From the NCBI GenBank assembly GCA_018662405.1, contig JABJGE010000004.1, positions 1 through 45,950 on the forward strand: a DNA stretch of 45,950 nucleotides. Direction: 5' to 3'. This document shows positions 32,634 through 42,132 of this stretch, piece after piece; position 1 is the stretch's first letter, and every line of letters begins with the position of its first letter. The notes beneath the pieces are model-generated. The model saw only the letters and a list, made by a program, of their open reading frames with translations, did no database searches and was not told the origin of the DNA. Both the position numbers and the translations under genes were made by a program. The DNA is from Campylobacteraceae bacterium. GTDB taxonomy: Bacteria > Campylobacterota > Campylobacteria > Campylobacterales > Arcobacteraceae.

Positions 32634-33671
32634 ATGTTTTTGTCTTATCGTGATCCTCTATTTGGGATTATTGTATTTTTTGTTTTGTTATTTGTTATAT
32701 CAGCACTTACTTACCTTTTTGGCTTATATAAAGAAAAAAAATCAAGAAAAGAATATAGAAAATTATTAGAAAGATTTCAACTAGGTACATTAAAAGAAGA
32801 TGACTATATCCATCTTTACAAAACATATAATTTACCATTTGATTCTATTATATTACTTGCATCTACTTTTTTAAAACAAGGGAACTACAACAAAGCAATA
32901 TCTGTATATTTGGCTTTATTGAACGTTGTGGAAAATAAAGTTCAAAAAGAAGAGTTACTTGAACTTTTAGGAAGTACTTACTTTAAGGGTGGTTTTTTAC
33001 AAAGAAGTAAAGATATATTTTTAAAAATATTAAAATTCTCTCCTAGAAACACTAATGCATTATATAATTTATTATTAATTTATGAAAATCTAAAAGACTA
33101 TAATGGTGCATCAGATGTGATTAATGTATTAGAAGAATTATCAAAAGTTTCAGACGATGAGAAAGTTTACATTAATACTCTAAAAATAATTTCTGATCCC
33201 ATACAAACTTTTGAAAATATAAGTTTACAACTATTAAAAATATTAGATAAAAATACTTTAGTACAACGATTAGTAGCTAAATATCTTATTCATTATAATA
33301 AAAGTTTATTCTGGAAAAATACTAATAAATTTAATCTAAAAGAGATAAAAGACCTGCTTTGGTATCTAGATTTTAATGATATTGATTTTGACATCGTATT
33401 AAAAGATAGTTTTTTAACACAATTATATACTGCTAAAGGTTATATTACTGATGCAACATCAAGTAATATATTTGAACTAGATGTATTGATTAATTTGAAT
33501 AAGATAAAGTTAAATAGTGCAAATTTAACATTTTCATTTAATTGCAAAAAATGTAAAAAAACTCACCCTGTTTATGAATCAAGATGTCCAAATTGTCATA
33601 GTATACTATCATTTAATTGTAATTCTAAAATTGTGAAACCAATGTCACATGACATATCAAGCTATATGTAA
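32634..33671 (+). CDS. LapB-like membrane-anchored TPR protein with zinc ribbon
   Basis: The 345-residue protein has one N-terminal membrane helix (about 9-31), TPR-like repeats (for example YNKAISVYLALLN and ALYNLLLIYENLKDYNGA), and a C-terminal rubredoxin-like zinc ribbon (CKKC at 304-307, CPNC at 318-321). This layout is that of LapB/YciM, which controls lipopolysaccharide synthesis through LpxC turnover and Lpt assembly in enteric bacteria; the same role here is inferred. GGAAAAG precedes ATG. It heads a co-directional run with rnhA and rnc. Confidence 0.75.
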   Translation: MFLSYRDPLFGIIVFFVLLFVISALTYLFGLYKEKKSRKEYRKLLERFQLGTLKEDDYIHLYKTYNLPFDSIILLASTFLKQGNYNKAISVYLALLNVVENKVQKEELLELLGSTYFKGGFLQRSKDIFLKILKFSPRNTNALYNLLLIYENLKDYNGASDVINVLEELSKVSDDEKVYINTLKIISDPIQTFENISLQLLKILDKNTLVQRLVAKYLIHYNKSLFWKNTNKFNLKEIKDLLWYLDFNDIDFDIVLKDSFLTQLYTAKGYITDATSSNIFELDVLINLNKIKLNSANLTFSFNCKKCKKTHPVYESRCPNCHSILSFNCNSKIVKPMSHDISSYM

Positions 33672-33679
33672 GGTAATAA

Positions 33680-34126
33680 ATGAAAAATATTAAAATATAT
33701 AGTGATGGAAGTAGCCTGGGAAATCCAGGACCCGGTGGTTGGGGTACGATATTATCTTTTAATGGCCATACTAAAGAATTAAGTGGTTGTGAAGATAATA
33801 CAACAAATAACAGAATGGAGTTACTAGGGGCAATAAAAGGCTTAGAAGCAATAAAAGAACCATGTAATGTAGAAATAATCAGTGATTCTACATATGTTGT
33901 AAAAGCTATCAATGAATGGTTAAACGGTTGGGTTAAAAAAGGTTGGAAAAATTCAGCTAAAAAAGATGTTAAAAACTCTGATCTTTGGAAACAGTACATA
34001 GAGGTTTCCAAAGGTCATAATATTATTGCAACATGGGTTAAGGGTCATAATGGCCATGATGAAAATGAACGATGTGATATACTAGCTCGTACTGCAGCAG
34101 AACAATTACAACAAAAACTAAATTAA
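33680..34126 (+). CDS. rnhA: Ribonuclease HI
   Basis: RNase HI cleaves RNA in RNA-DNA hybrids. The 148-residue protein has the acidic catalytic residues in context: IYSDGSSLGNPGPGGWG (Asp near residue 9), TTNNRMELLGAI (Glu), IISDSTYV (Asp), and a late Asp in NERCDILAR. The basic handle segment with Trp (WLNGWVKKGWKNS) is present. Short gaps on both sides place it in one operon with the TPR gene and rnc. Confidence 0.97.
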   Translation: MKNIKIYSDGSSLGNPGPGGWGTILSFNGHTKELSGCEDNTTNNRMELLGAIKGLEAIKEPCNVEIISDSTYVVKAINEWLNGWVKKGWKNSAKKDVKNSDLWKQYIEVSKGHNIIATWVKGHNGHDENERCDILARTAAEQLQQKLN

Positions 34127-34136
34127 AGGAAAAACA

Positions 34137-34817
34137 ATGAACAATTTCACAGAATTAGAGAAGTGCTTGGATTATGATTTTAAAGATAAAAATCTGATAA
34201 TCGAGGCCCTAACACACAAAAGTTTTAAAAAACCATATAGTAATGAACGATTAGAATTTCTTGGTGATGCTGTACTAAATTTAATCGTTGGAGAATTTTT
34301 ATATAATAAATTTCCAGATTCAAATGAAGGTGAACTGTCAAAAATGAGAGCAAGCCTTGTAAATGAACAAGGCTTTACAAAACTTGCAATTCAAATTAAT
34401 CTTGGTGATTACATATTTGTATCAAATGCAGAAGATAGAAATAAAGGTAGAGAAAAACCATCTATTTTGTCAGATGCTTTCGAAGCAATTATGGGTGCTA
34501 TTTACGTTGAATCTGATCTTGATACTGTAAAAGAAATCATTCTTAGGTTATTAGACTCAGGATATGATAATATTAATCTTGATAATCTTTTTAGTGATTA
34601 TAAAACAGCACTTCAAGAAGTTACACAAGCAAAATTTGGATCAATACCTATTTATAAATTAGAAAGTGCTACAGGACCTGATCATAAAAAAGAATTTGAA
34701 ATTTCAATATGGATTGATGATGAGTGCTATGGTAAAGCCATAGGTAAAAGTAAAAAGATTGCTCAACAAGCAATTGCAAAAATCGCTTTAGATAAAATAC
34801 ATAATCAAAAAGACTAA
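34137..34817 (+). CDS. rnc: Ribonuclease III
   Basis: RNase III cuts double-stranded RNA, including rRNA precursors. The 226-residue protein has the signature NERLEFLGDAVLN (about 36-48), the second acidic motif ILSDAFEAIMGAIY, and a C-terminal double-stranded RNA-binding domain (DYKTALQEVTQAKFG ... KSKKIAQQAIAKIAL). A clear AAAGGAAA precedes ATG. The rnhA-rnc-aroC order suggests a single transcription unit. Confidence 0.97.
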   Translation: MNNFTELEKCLDYDFKDKNLIIEALTHKSFKKPYSNERLEFLGDAVLNLIVGEFLYNKFPDSNEGELSKMRASLVNEQGFTKLAIQINLGDYIFVSNAEDRNKGREKPSILSDAFEAIMGAIYVESDLDTVKEIILRLLDSGYDNINLDNLFSDYKTALQEVTQAKFGSIPIYKLESATGPDHKKEFEISIWIDDECYGKAIGKSKKIAQQAIAKIALDKIHNQKD

Positions 34818-34828
34818 AGGTAAATATA

Positions 34829-35908
34829 ATGCAAAATAGTTTTGGTTCAAAATTCAGATTTACTACATTTGGTGAGTCACACGGTAAAGCTTTAGGTGTA
34901 ATAGTTGATGGTGTACCAGCTGGCTTAAAAATTAATGAAGATTTTATTCAATCAGAAATGGATAGAAGAAAGCCAGGTAAAAGTAAATTTGAAACATCAA
35001 GAAAAGAAGGTGATAAAGTAGAAATATTAAGTGGTGTTTTTAATAATATTACTACAGGAACTCCTATTTCAATGATTATTTTTAATGAAAATCAAAAAAG
35101 TAAAGACTATTCAAATGTAAAAGATTTATTTAGACCTGGGCATGCCGACTTTACTTATTTTCATAAGTATGGAATAAGAGACTATCGAGGTGGAGGAAGA
35201 AGCAGCGCAAGAGAAACCGCTTGTAGAGTTGCTGCTGGTGCTATAGCAAAGTTAATGCTAGATCAACTTGGAATAGAGGTACAAAGTGGTATATGTGAAA
35301 TAGATGGCATCAAAAGTGAAACTATTAATTTTGAAGATTCAAAAAATAGTACTATTTTTGCTCTAGATAAAACAATTGAACCTCTACAAAAAAAAGCAGT
35401 TGAGAATGCTTTAGAGTCACATGATAGTGTTGGTGGTGTAGTATTTGTCAAAGCCTCTAATGTGCCTGCTGGTTTAGGTGAACCTATGTACCATAAACTT
35501 GATGGTCAGATTGCAAATGCAATGATGGGTCTAAATGCAGTAAAAGCTGTTGAAATTGGCGATGGTATTGATGCTTCAAGAAGTAAAGGTAGTATTAATA
35601 ATGATCAAATAACATCACAAGGATTTAAAACAAATCACAGTGGTGGTATACTTGGTGGAATTAGTAATGGTGATGATATAATTACTAAAGTATATTTCAA
35701 ACCTACACCATCTATATTTATTGAACAACAAACAGTTGATACAAATAATAATGATCAAACATATTTCCTAAAAGGTAGACATGATCCTTGTGTTGCTATT
35801 AGAGGAAGTGTTGTATGTGAATCAATGATGGCACTTATTTTAGCCGATATGGTACTTTTAAATATGAGTTCAAAAATGGATAATATTAAAAAAGTATATA
35901 AGAAATAA
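34829..35908 (+). CDS. aroC: Chorismate synthase
   Basis: AroC converts EPSP to chorismate using reduced FMN, the last step of the shikimate pathway. The 359-residue protein has the signatures GESHGKALGVIVDGVPAGL, FRPGHADFTYFHKYGIRDYR and GGGRSSARETACRVAAGAIA, plus the C-terminal RHDPCVAIR. AAAGG lies close upstream of ATG. The gap after rnc is 11 bases. Confidence 0.97.
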   Translation: MQNSFGSKFRFTTFGESHGKALGVIVDGVPAGLKINEDFIQSEMDRRKPGKSKFETSRKEGDKVEILSGVFNNITTGTPISMIIFNENQKSKDYSNVKDLFRPGHADFTYFHKYGIRDYRGGGRSSARETACRVAAGAIAKLMLDQLGIEVQSGICEIDGIKSETINFEDSKNSTIFALDKTIEPLQKKAVENALESHDSVGGVVFVKASNVPAGLGEPMYHKLDGQIANAMMGLNAVKAVEIGDGIDASRSKGSINNDQITSQGFKTNHSGGILGGISNGDDIITKVYFKPTPSIFIEQQTVDTNNNDQTYFLKGRHDPCVAIRGSVVCESMMALILADMVLLNMSSKMDNIKKVYKK

Positions 35909-35918
35909 AGGCATTTTT

Positions 35919-37097
35919 TTGAAATTATTATTTATTTTATTATTATCTTTCATATCATTATTTAGCTCTACTATAGAGCATAAAGTATGGGATAAAGGTG
36001 AATCATTATTAACTTTTTTTAAAAAAAATCATATTTCTAAAGATGTATATTTTAATTTATCAAAAACAGATAAAGAATTATGTAGTGAAATAATTGCTGG
36101 TACAAAATATCATATTATGATTAATGAAAATGATTCTATAGATCAAGTACTTATACCAATAAGTGAAGAGATGCAAATACATATCCAAAAAGAAAATGTG
36201 GGATACTCTCTTGATATAATTCCTATTGAATTTACTCAATTTGACCAAACAATATCTATTTCAATAAATAGTTCACCATATAAAGATATTGTAGAACAAA
36301 CAAATAATAAACTCCTAGCAAGAGAACTTTTAAGATCATTTAAAAAAAATGTTCCCTTTAAAAAAATGAGAAAAGGCAATCATGTTGTTATTCATTTTTC
36401 TCAAAGAGTACGATTAGGTCAATACTTTGGTGCACCAAAAATAAAATCTGCAATGGTAGAGGTAAGAAAAAGAAAATATTACATCTTTAAAAATGAGAAG
36501 GATGATAGGTACTATGATGAAAAAGCCAGAAGTATGACTAGCTTTTTCTTAAAAGTACCACTAAGATATAAAAGAATATCTAGTAAATTTACATACAAAA
36601 GATATCATCCTATTTTAAAAAAATATAAAGCTCATCTTGGAATTGATTATGCAGCCCCTACTGGAAGAAAAATATTTGCTGCTGCCAGTGGTAAGATTAT
36701 CCATAGAGGTCGTAAAGGTGGATATGGAAAAACTATTATTATTAGACATAAAAATGGATATAAAACACTTTATGCACATCAATATAAATTTGCTAAAGGA
36801 CTTAGAGTTGGTAGCTATGTAAAACAAGGTAGACTTATTGGATATGTTGGTAGTACAGGACGAAGTACTGGTCCTCATTTACATTTTGGATTATACAAAA
36901 ATGGTAGAGCAGTAAATCCAAATAAAATAATCAGAGTTACAAAAACAAAACTTAAAGGTAAAGTTAAAAATAAATTTGTTAAATTTGTTAAATTACAAAA
37001 AATAATGTTAGATAAAGCCTTAGGTGAAAATAAGAAACCTTTAAATTTTGATAGTTTTAAAAATAACTATCCTATTGAAGATAAATTAGGAGTGTAA
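35919..37097 (+). CDS. M23 peptidase, Csd3/HdpA-like
   Basis: The 392-residue exported protein has a signal peptide (LLFILLLSFISLFSS) and an M23 zinc endopeptidase domain. The ligands are His239 and Asp243 (HLGIDYA) and the HxH motif at 320-322 (GPHLHFG). Size and layout resemble Helicobacter pylori Csd3/HdpA, a peptidoglycan endopeptidase-carboxypeptidase required for cell shape; orthology is inferred. The start is TTG, with AAAGG seven bases upstream. The stop directly abuts the mgtE ATG, so the two are co-translated. Confidence 0.85.
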   Translation: MKLLFILLLSFISLFSSTIEHKVWDKGESLLTFFKKNHISKDVYFNLSKTDKELCSEIIAGTKYHIMINENDSIDQVLIPISEEMQIHIQKENVGYSLDIIPIEFTQFDQTISISINSSPYKDIVEQTNNKLLARELLRSFKKNVPFKKMRKGNHVVIHFSQRVRLGQYFGAPKIKSAMVEVRKRKYYIFKNEKDDRYYDEKARSMTSFFLKVPLRYKRISSKFTYKRYHPILKKYKAHLGIDYAAPTGRKIFAAASGKIIHRGRKGGYGKTIIIRHKNGYKTLYAHQYKFAKGLRVGSYVKQGRLIGYVGSTGRSTGPHLHFGLYKNGRAVNPNKIIRVTKTKLKGKVKNKFVKFVKLQKIMLDKALGENKKPLNFDSFKNNYPIEDKLGV

Positions 37098-38441
37098 ATG
37101 CTTGAAAACATTATCAATAATTCAACACAACTATTAGAAAATATTAAAGAACTACATCCTAGTGATATATCAAAAAGTCTTATTAAAATATATAAAGATA
37201 ATAGTGATGAGTTTTATACTACATTACCTTTAATACCTAAAGATATTTTAGGAGAAGTACTTTTAGAACTTCCAGAAAATATTAGAGACAAAGCCTATTC
37301 AAGTTTAAGTATTGAAAAGCTTGTTGATGCAGTAGAAGCAGTTGAAACAGATGATGCTACAGATATTATTCAAGATATTGAAGATATTGATAAAGCAAAA
37401 TCAATATCTATTCTTTCAAACTTAGAAAAAGAAGATCAAGAAGATATTGCTTGGTTAAAAAGATATGATGAAGAAGAAGCTGGTGCATTTATGCAAACAG
37501 AACTTTTTAGTGCTAAATTAAATGAGCCAATTAAAGATGCGATACATAGACTAAAAACTGCAAAAGAAAATAATGAATTAGAAAATATTCACCAAGTTTT
37601 TCTTATAGATGAAAATCAAACTTTAATTACATCTATATCACTTGAAGATCTAATTATTGTTGACTTTAATATTACATTTCAAGAATTATTAGATAATAAC
37701 CCATCACATCAAAAGTCATTTCATATAAAAGCAGATGATCATATTGATGAAGTAATTAAACTTTTTGAACAATATGATTTATCTGTTGTAGCTGTTACTG
37801 GTTATCAAAATAGACTAATAGGTAGAATTACTTCTGATGATATTATAGATGAAATTGAAAAAAATGCTACAGAACAAATGTATCAATTAGCAGGTGTTGA
37901 TGAACATTCACAATATGATGATGATATTATTACAACAACAAAGCATAGAGGTACTTGGTTATTTATAAATTTATTTACAGCTATTGCTGCATCATTAACT
38001 ATTGGATTATTTGATGAAATACTAACACAATATATTGCATTAGCAATATTAATGCCTATAGTTGCTTCAATGGGTGGAAATGCTGGTACTCAAACACTAG
38101 CTGTCATGGTAAGACAATTAGCACTTGGAACAATTGACTTAGAAAATAGTAAAGAAGCTATTAAAAAGGAAGTATCTGTTGCTTTAATAAATGGATTTAC
38201 TTTTGCTGTAATTATGGGTAGTATCGCTTCTATTTGGTTTAATACTAATTTATTAGGAATCGTAATAGCATTATCAATGATAATAAATATATTAATAGCT
38301 GGATTATTTGGTACTTTAATACCATTGATATTAAAAAAGTTTGAAATAGATCCAGCAATCGGAAGTACAGTAATTCTTACAACTATTACTGATATTGTAG
38401 GATTCTTTAGTTTCTTAGGACTAGCATCTCTTATTTTATAA
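37098..38441 (+). CDS. mgtE: Magnesium transporter MgtE
   Basis: MgtE is a Mg2+-gated Mg2+ channel of the inner membrane. The 447-residue protein has the N-terminal helical MgtE domain (about 1-130), two CBS domains (about 135-255), and five membrane helices from about residue 284. The pore motif PIVASMGGNAGTQ is present, as is the last helix region ending in a C-terminus rich in Ile and Leu. The gene abuts the M23 peptidase gene. It converges on a small unknown gene. Confidence 0.95.
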   Translation: MLENIINNSTQLLENIKELHPSDISKSLIKIYKDNSDEFYTTLPLIPKDILGEVLLELPENIRDKAYSSLSIEKLVDAVEAVETDDATDIIQDIEDIDKAKSISILSNLEKEDQEDIAWLKRYDEEEAGAFMQTELFSAKLNEPIKDAIHRLKTAKENNELENIHQVFLIDENQTLITSISLEDLIIVDFNITFQELLDNNPSHQKSFHIKADDHIDEVIKLFEQYDLSVVAVTGYQNRLIGRITSDDIIDEIEKNATEQMYQLAGVDEHSQYDDDIITTTKHRGTWLFINLFTAIAASLTIGLFDEILTQYIALAILMPIVASMGGNAGTQTLAVMVRQLALGTIDLENSKEAIKKEVSVALINGFTFAVIMGSIASIWFNTNLLGIVIALSMIINILIAGLFGTLIPLILKKFEIDPAIGSTVILTTITDIVGFFSFLGLASLIL

Positions 38442-38446
38442 GACAA

Positions 38447-38466
38447 GAGTTATATTAATATAGCTC
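38447..38466. terminator. Hairpin between mgtE and the convergent unknown gene
   Basis: GAGTTATA (38447-38454) and TATAGCTC (38459-38466) pair with one G-U wobble around a four-base loop. The core TATATTAATATA is a perfect palindrome. It begins six bases after the mgtE stop and overlaps the end of the leftward gene. Confidence 0.45.
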
Positions 38467-38809
38467 CATCAATTGTATTTGACACTACCCATTCTAATTC
38501 ATTAGTAGAATTTATTTTTACAATTACTTTAGAATCATACATATAATCATCTGCAATTTTTTGAGCTTTACAACTTAAATCTTTTTCAACTAAAATATAT
38601 TTAGCATTTAATAAGTTTGAGTAAATTAATTCATTAATATTGGTAACTTTTACTGCATATGATACATTATTTTCATTACAATATTTCATTAATGACATAT
38701 CATAATTAAAAGACACTACATTATTTGACTTTGTATTTACTATATCTTCTTTTCGGACAATATCAACAAGACTATCACTTGAAATATTAATATCCCCTAA
38801 TAAAATCAT
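38450..38809 (-). CDS. Small protein of unknown function
   Basis: I do not recognise this protein of about 119 residues. It looks like an alternating alpha/beta fold: a beta-strand MILLGDI at the start, a central AKYILVEKDLSCKAQKIAD, and a final VSNTIDGAILI. There is no signal or membrane segment. It could be a TrkA-N-like or response-regulator-like small domain, but no motif settles this. The start is taken as ATG 38809, which overlaps the previous stop as ATGA; a GTG at 38818 is less likely. It is the last gene of the ribA operon. Confidence 0.65.
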   Translation of the reverse strand: MILLGDINISSDSLVDIVRKEDIVNTKSNNVVSFNYDMSLMKYCNENNVSYAVKVTNINELIYSNLLNAKYILVEKDLSCKAQKIADDYMYDSKVIVKINSTNELEWVVSNTIDGAILI

Positions 38810-39018
38810 TTTAAGCACTCTTTAGAACAATAATATTGTCCATTACTAAGTATTGCTTCATTTTTTGAAACAAATACATTACATGAAGGACATTCAACCA
38901 TTGTGTCTGATATATTTTTATATTTATCATCTTTAATATTTGCTTCTCTACTTTTCTTAAAAAATACAATATATACTAAAAATAATACTACTAAAAATAC
39001 AGTTATTTTAATTATCAT
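38806..39018 (-). CDS. PP0621-like small zinc-finger membrane protein
   Basis: The 70-residue protein has one membrane helix (IIKITVFLVVLFLVYIVFF), a charged linker, and a C-terminal CPSC ... YCSKEC treble-clef-like zinc site. This is the PP0621-family layout. The function of the family is unknown. It abuts the rsmG stop with no spacer and overlaps the following gene by ATGA, so it is translationally coupled at both ends. Confidence 0.75.
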   Translation of the reverse strand: MIIKITVFLVVLFLVYIVFFKKSREANIKDDKYKNISDTMVECPSCNVFVSKNEAILSNGQYYCSKECLK

Positions 39019-39603
39019 TTACAGATCCTTTATATATAAATAATTTCTAGTTTCTGTTGTTGAAATTATTTCATATTTATTTTTATCTAAATCATCTAAT
39101 TCATCCTGACAAAGGCTCCCTTTATAAAAAAGGTATTTTGTATTAGACGATACAATATTTTTTGTCAATTCTATTAAAAGTTGCGTATTTGTAACTGCTC
39201 TTGATGTAACTAAATCTACTTTAATATCTTTACAATTTTCAACTCTATCTTGAATAACTGTAACATTTTTTAAACCTAAAGCATTTTTTACAAAGTTTAA
39301 AAATGCTACTCTTTTTAATCTTGGTTCAATTAAATAACATTTAATATCTGGTCGAGCAATAGCAAGTAGCATACCTGGATAGCCTGCTCCTGTTCCTATA
39401 TCTGCAAAACTTTCAAAATTATCTAAAAATTTCAAAGGATAAATAGAATCTATAATATTTTCTTCTATATCTTCATTGGTTAAACGAGTTGTAAAACTAT
39501 GTACCTTACCCCATTTTTGCAAAAGTTCAATAAACTTTTCACATCTAGACAAAAACTCATCATTTAATTCTAAGTCAAGATTTTTAAGTTGTAAATCAAG
39601 CAT
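39019..39603 (-). CDS. rsmG: 16S rRNA (guanine-527-N7)-methyltransferase RsmG
   Basis: RsmG (GidB) methylates G527 of 16S rRNA with SAM. The 194-residue protein has the SAM-binding FADIGTGAGYPGMLLAI (about 66-82), then YLIEPRLKRVAFL, and LVTSRAVTN later. It overlaps the ribA stop by one base (TAATG type) and is followed immediately by the PP0621-like gene. Loss of rsmG gives low-level streptomycin resistance in other bacteria; the frame is intact here. Confidence 0.95.
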   Translation of the reverse strand: MLDLQLKNLDLELNDEFLSRCEKFIELLQKWGKVHSFTTRLTNEDIEENIIDSIYPLKFLDNFESFADIGTGAGYPGMLLAIARPDIKCYLIEPRLKRVAFLNFVKNALGLKNVTVIQDRVENCKDIKVDLVTSRAVTNTQLLIELTKNIVSSNTKYLFYKGSLCQDELDDLDKNKYEIISTTETRNYLYIKDL

Positions 39604-40163
39604 TAAAGTAAGTGATCCATTTTGTCTTTTTTAACTTTTAAATAATCTGTATTTTCTTTTGTTTCTCCAACTTGAATTGGAAGTCTTTGGATAATATCTA
39701 CCTTTAAGCTATTAAGTTTTGTAGGGTTATTTGTAAGAAGCTTAATTTGATTAATTTTATAATAATCAAATATAAAATCAACTACCTCATAAGTTCGTTC
39801 ATCATCTGCAAAACCTAATTGATGGTTTGCCTCAACTGTATCTAAGCCAGAGTCTTGAAGATTATAAGCATTAACCTTATTTAATAGTCCAATATCTCGA
39901 CCTTCTTGACGAAGGTATATTACCATTCCATTATGTTCATTTATGAAATCTAAAGCATAATTTAATTGTGCTTGACAATCACATTTAATACTTCCAATTG
40001 CATCTCCAGTTAAACATTCACTATGAATTCTAACCATAGGAGTTTCATCTAAAGTTTTTGTAAAAATTACTAAGTGTTCTTTTATACCCTCTTTAAAAGA
40101 TTGTATTATAAATTCTCCATGAGTAGTTGGGAGTTTAGCTTGTTTGGAAACTTCTATATTCAT
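39603..40163 (-). CDS. ribA: GTP cyclohydrolase II
   Basis: RibA opens GTP at the start of riboflavin synthesis. The 186-residue protein is the stand-alone form, with zinc cysteines 50, 61 and 63 (RIHSECLTGD, then IKCDC). YLRQEGRDIGLLNKVNAY is the catalytic segment, and LLTNNPTKLNSL is close to the C-terminus. No fused RibB domain is present. It is the first gene of the leftward operon and is divergent from hemB across a 60-base spacer. Confidence 0.95.
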   Translation of the reverse strand: MNIEVSKQAKLPTTHGEFIIQSFKEGIKEHLVIFTKTLDETPMVRIHSECLTGDAIGSIKCDCQAQLNYALDFINEHNGMVIYLRQEGRDIGLLNKVNAYNLQDSGLDTVEANHQLGFADDERTYEVVDFIFDYYKINQIKLLTNNPTKLNSLKVDIIQRLPIQVGETKENTDYLKVKKDKMDHLL

Positions 40164-40223
40164 AAGTTTTTAATTCCTATTTTGTTAATATATCAAAGAT
40201 TTTAGCAAAAAAAGGCAAACAAT

Positions 40224-41198
40224 ATGTTTAAGAGATTTAGAAGATTAAGAACTAATGACACTATACGAAACTTGACAAGAGAAACTGTACTAACACCAAA
40301 TGATTTTATGTATCCACTTTTTGTAAAAGAAGGAAAATTTGAAAAATTTGAAATTGCATCTATGCCAGGTGTATTTCAAATGGATATTGATGCAGTAGTT
40401 CAAGAGTGTGGTGATATGATTAACCTAGGTCTTACCTCTGTATTATTGTTTGCTATTCCTGAAGTTAAAGATAGTGTTGGTAGTGAATGCTTATGTGATC
40501 ATTCTTTAATTTCTAGAACTATAAAAGCTATTAAAGCAAAATACCCACAAATGTATATCGTTACAGACTTGTGTTTTTGTGAATATACAGATCATGGTCA
40601 TTGTGGTATTATGGATCCAAAAACACAAAGTGTTGATAACGATGCAACATTAGAAATATCAGCACAACAAGCAATAGTACATGCAAAAGCAGGTGCAGAT
40701 ATGATTGCTCCAAGTGGAATGATGGATGGAATTATAGAAGTATTAAGAGAGGCATTAGATAAAGAAGGTTTTATAAATCTTCCTATAATGTCATATTCTA
40801 CAAAATTTGCTAGTGCATTCTATGGTCCATTTAGAGATGTTGCTGAGTCAACTCCAAGTTTTGGAGATAGAAGAACATATCAAATGGATGTAGGAAATAG
40901 ACTTGAAGCTATTGAGGAATCACTTGAAGATGAGAGACAAGGTGCAGATATACTTATGGTAAAACCAGCTCTTAGTTTTTTAGATACTATTAGAGATATT
41001 AGAAACAATACTAATTTACCAATTGCTGCATATAATGTAAGCGGAGAATATGCAATGCTAAAACTTGCTGGACAACACGGACTAATTGACTACGATAGAG
41101 TTATGATGGAAAAACTTTTATCTATGAAAAGAGCTGGTGCAAATATTATTATTACATATCATGCAAAAGAAGCATGTAAACTATTGAAGGAACAATAA
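40224..41198 (+). CDS. hemB: Delta-aminolevulinic acid dehydratase
   Basis: HemB condenses two 5-aminolevulinate molecules to porphobilinogen. The 324-residue protein has the metal-binding DLCFCEYTDHGHCG with three cysteines, the two active-site lysine contexts (MSYSTKFASAFYGPF and ILMVKPALSFLD), and the C-terminal ITYHAKE. AAAGG precedes ATG by several bases. It supplies the haem needed by the cytochromes of the sox region. The argF gene follows after four bases. Confidence 0.97.
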   Translation: MFKRFRRLRTNDTIRNLTRETVLTPNDFMYPLFVKEGKFEKFEIASMPGVFQMDIDAVVQECGDMINLGLTSVLLFAIPEVKDSVGSECLCDHSLISRTIKAIKAKYPQMYIVTDLCFCEYTDHGHCGIMDPKTQSVDNDATLEISAQQAIVHAKAGADMIAPSGMMDGIIEVLREALDKEGFINLPIMSYSTKFASAFYGPFRDVAESTPSFGDRRTYQMDVGNRLEAIEESLEDERQGADILMVKPALSFLDTIRDIRNNTNLPIAAYNVSGEYAMLKLAGQHGLIDYDRVMMEKLLSMKRAGANIIITYHAKEACKLLKEQ

Positions 41199-41202
41199 TT
41201 AA

Positions 41203-42132
41203 ATGAGACACTTTTTAACATTAGCTGATTATTCTAAAGAAGAAATTCTAGATATTACAAAATTAGCAATCCAAATCAAAAAAGAAACTAAAGCAAAAAT
41301 ATTTAAACCATATATGCCACATAAAACACTTGGTATGATTTTTGAAAAAAGTTCAACAAGAACTAGAGTAAGTTTTGAAACAGGAATTTATCAACTTGGT
41401 GGAGTTGGGTTGTTTTTATCTTCAAATGACATTCAACTAGGACGAGGTGAGCCAATAAGTGATACTAGTAGAGTTATTTCAAGAATGGTTGATATGATCA
41501 TGATTAGAAATGATTCTCAAAAGGAGCTAGAAGAGTTTGCATCATATTCAAAAGTTCCAGTAATAAATGGACTTACAGATATGTATCACCCTGTACAATT
41601 AATGGCTGATTATCTTACAATTATTGAACATGGCTTAGAGAATAATATCAAAGCTACTTATATTGGAGATGGTAATAATATGACTCACTCATGGCTTATG
41701 CTTGCTGCTAAACTCGGATTTGATTTATCTATTGCTACTCCAAAAGGATATGAAGTAGATCAAGAAGTATTAGATAAAGCACTAGGATTTGCTAAAGTGA
41801 GTGGTTCAAAAATCACAATTACAAACGATCCTAAAATTGCAGTAAAAGATTGTACAGTTGTTACAACTGATACTTGGGTATCTATGGGTCAAGAAGATGA
41901 AAAAAATCAAAGACTAAAAGACTTTGAAGGATTTATCGTAGATAAAAATCTAATGTCAATGGCATCTAATGATGTAATATTCTTACATTGTCTTCCTGCT
42001 TATAGAGACTTAGAAGTAAGTGAAGAGATATTTGAACAAAACAGTGAAACTATATTTAGTGAAGCAGAAAATAGACTTCATGCACAAAAAGCCATTATGG
42101 TTTGGCTAGATCAAAAAAGGGATGAAAAATAA
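41203..42132 (+). CDS. argF: Ornithine carbamoyltransferase
   Basis: ArgF makes citrulline from ornithine and carbamoyl phosphate. The 309-residue protein has the carbamoyl-phosphate site [13 protein letters not shown], the [11 protein letters not shown] segment, and the ornithine-binding [19 protein letters not shown]. Spacing to hemB (four bases) and hemN (none) implies one transcript, although the three genes serve different pathways. Confidence 0.97.
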   Translation: MRHFLTLADYSKEEILDITKLAIQIKKETKAKIFKPYMPHKTLGMIFEKSSTRTRVSFETGIYQLGGVGLFLSSNDIQLGRGEPISDTSRVISRMVDMIMIRNDSQKELEEFASYSKVPVINGLTDMYHPVQLMADYLTIIEHGLENNIKATYIGDGNNMTHSWLMLAAKLGFDLSIATPKGYEVDQEVLDKALGFAKVSGSKITITNDPKIAVKDCTVVTTDTWVSMGQEDEKNQRLKDFEGFIVDKNLMSMASNDVIFLHCLPAYRDLEVSEEIFEQNSETIFSEAENRLHAQKAIMVWLDQKRDEK

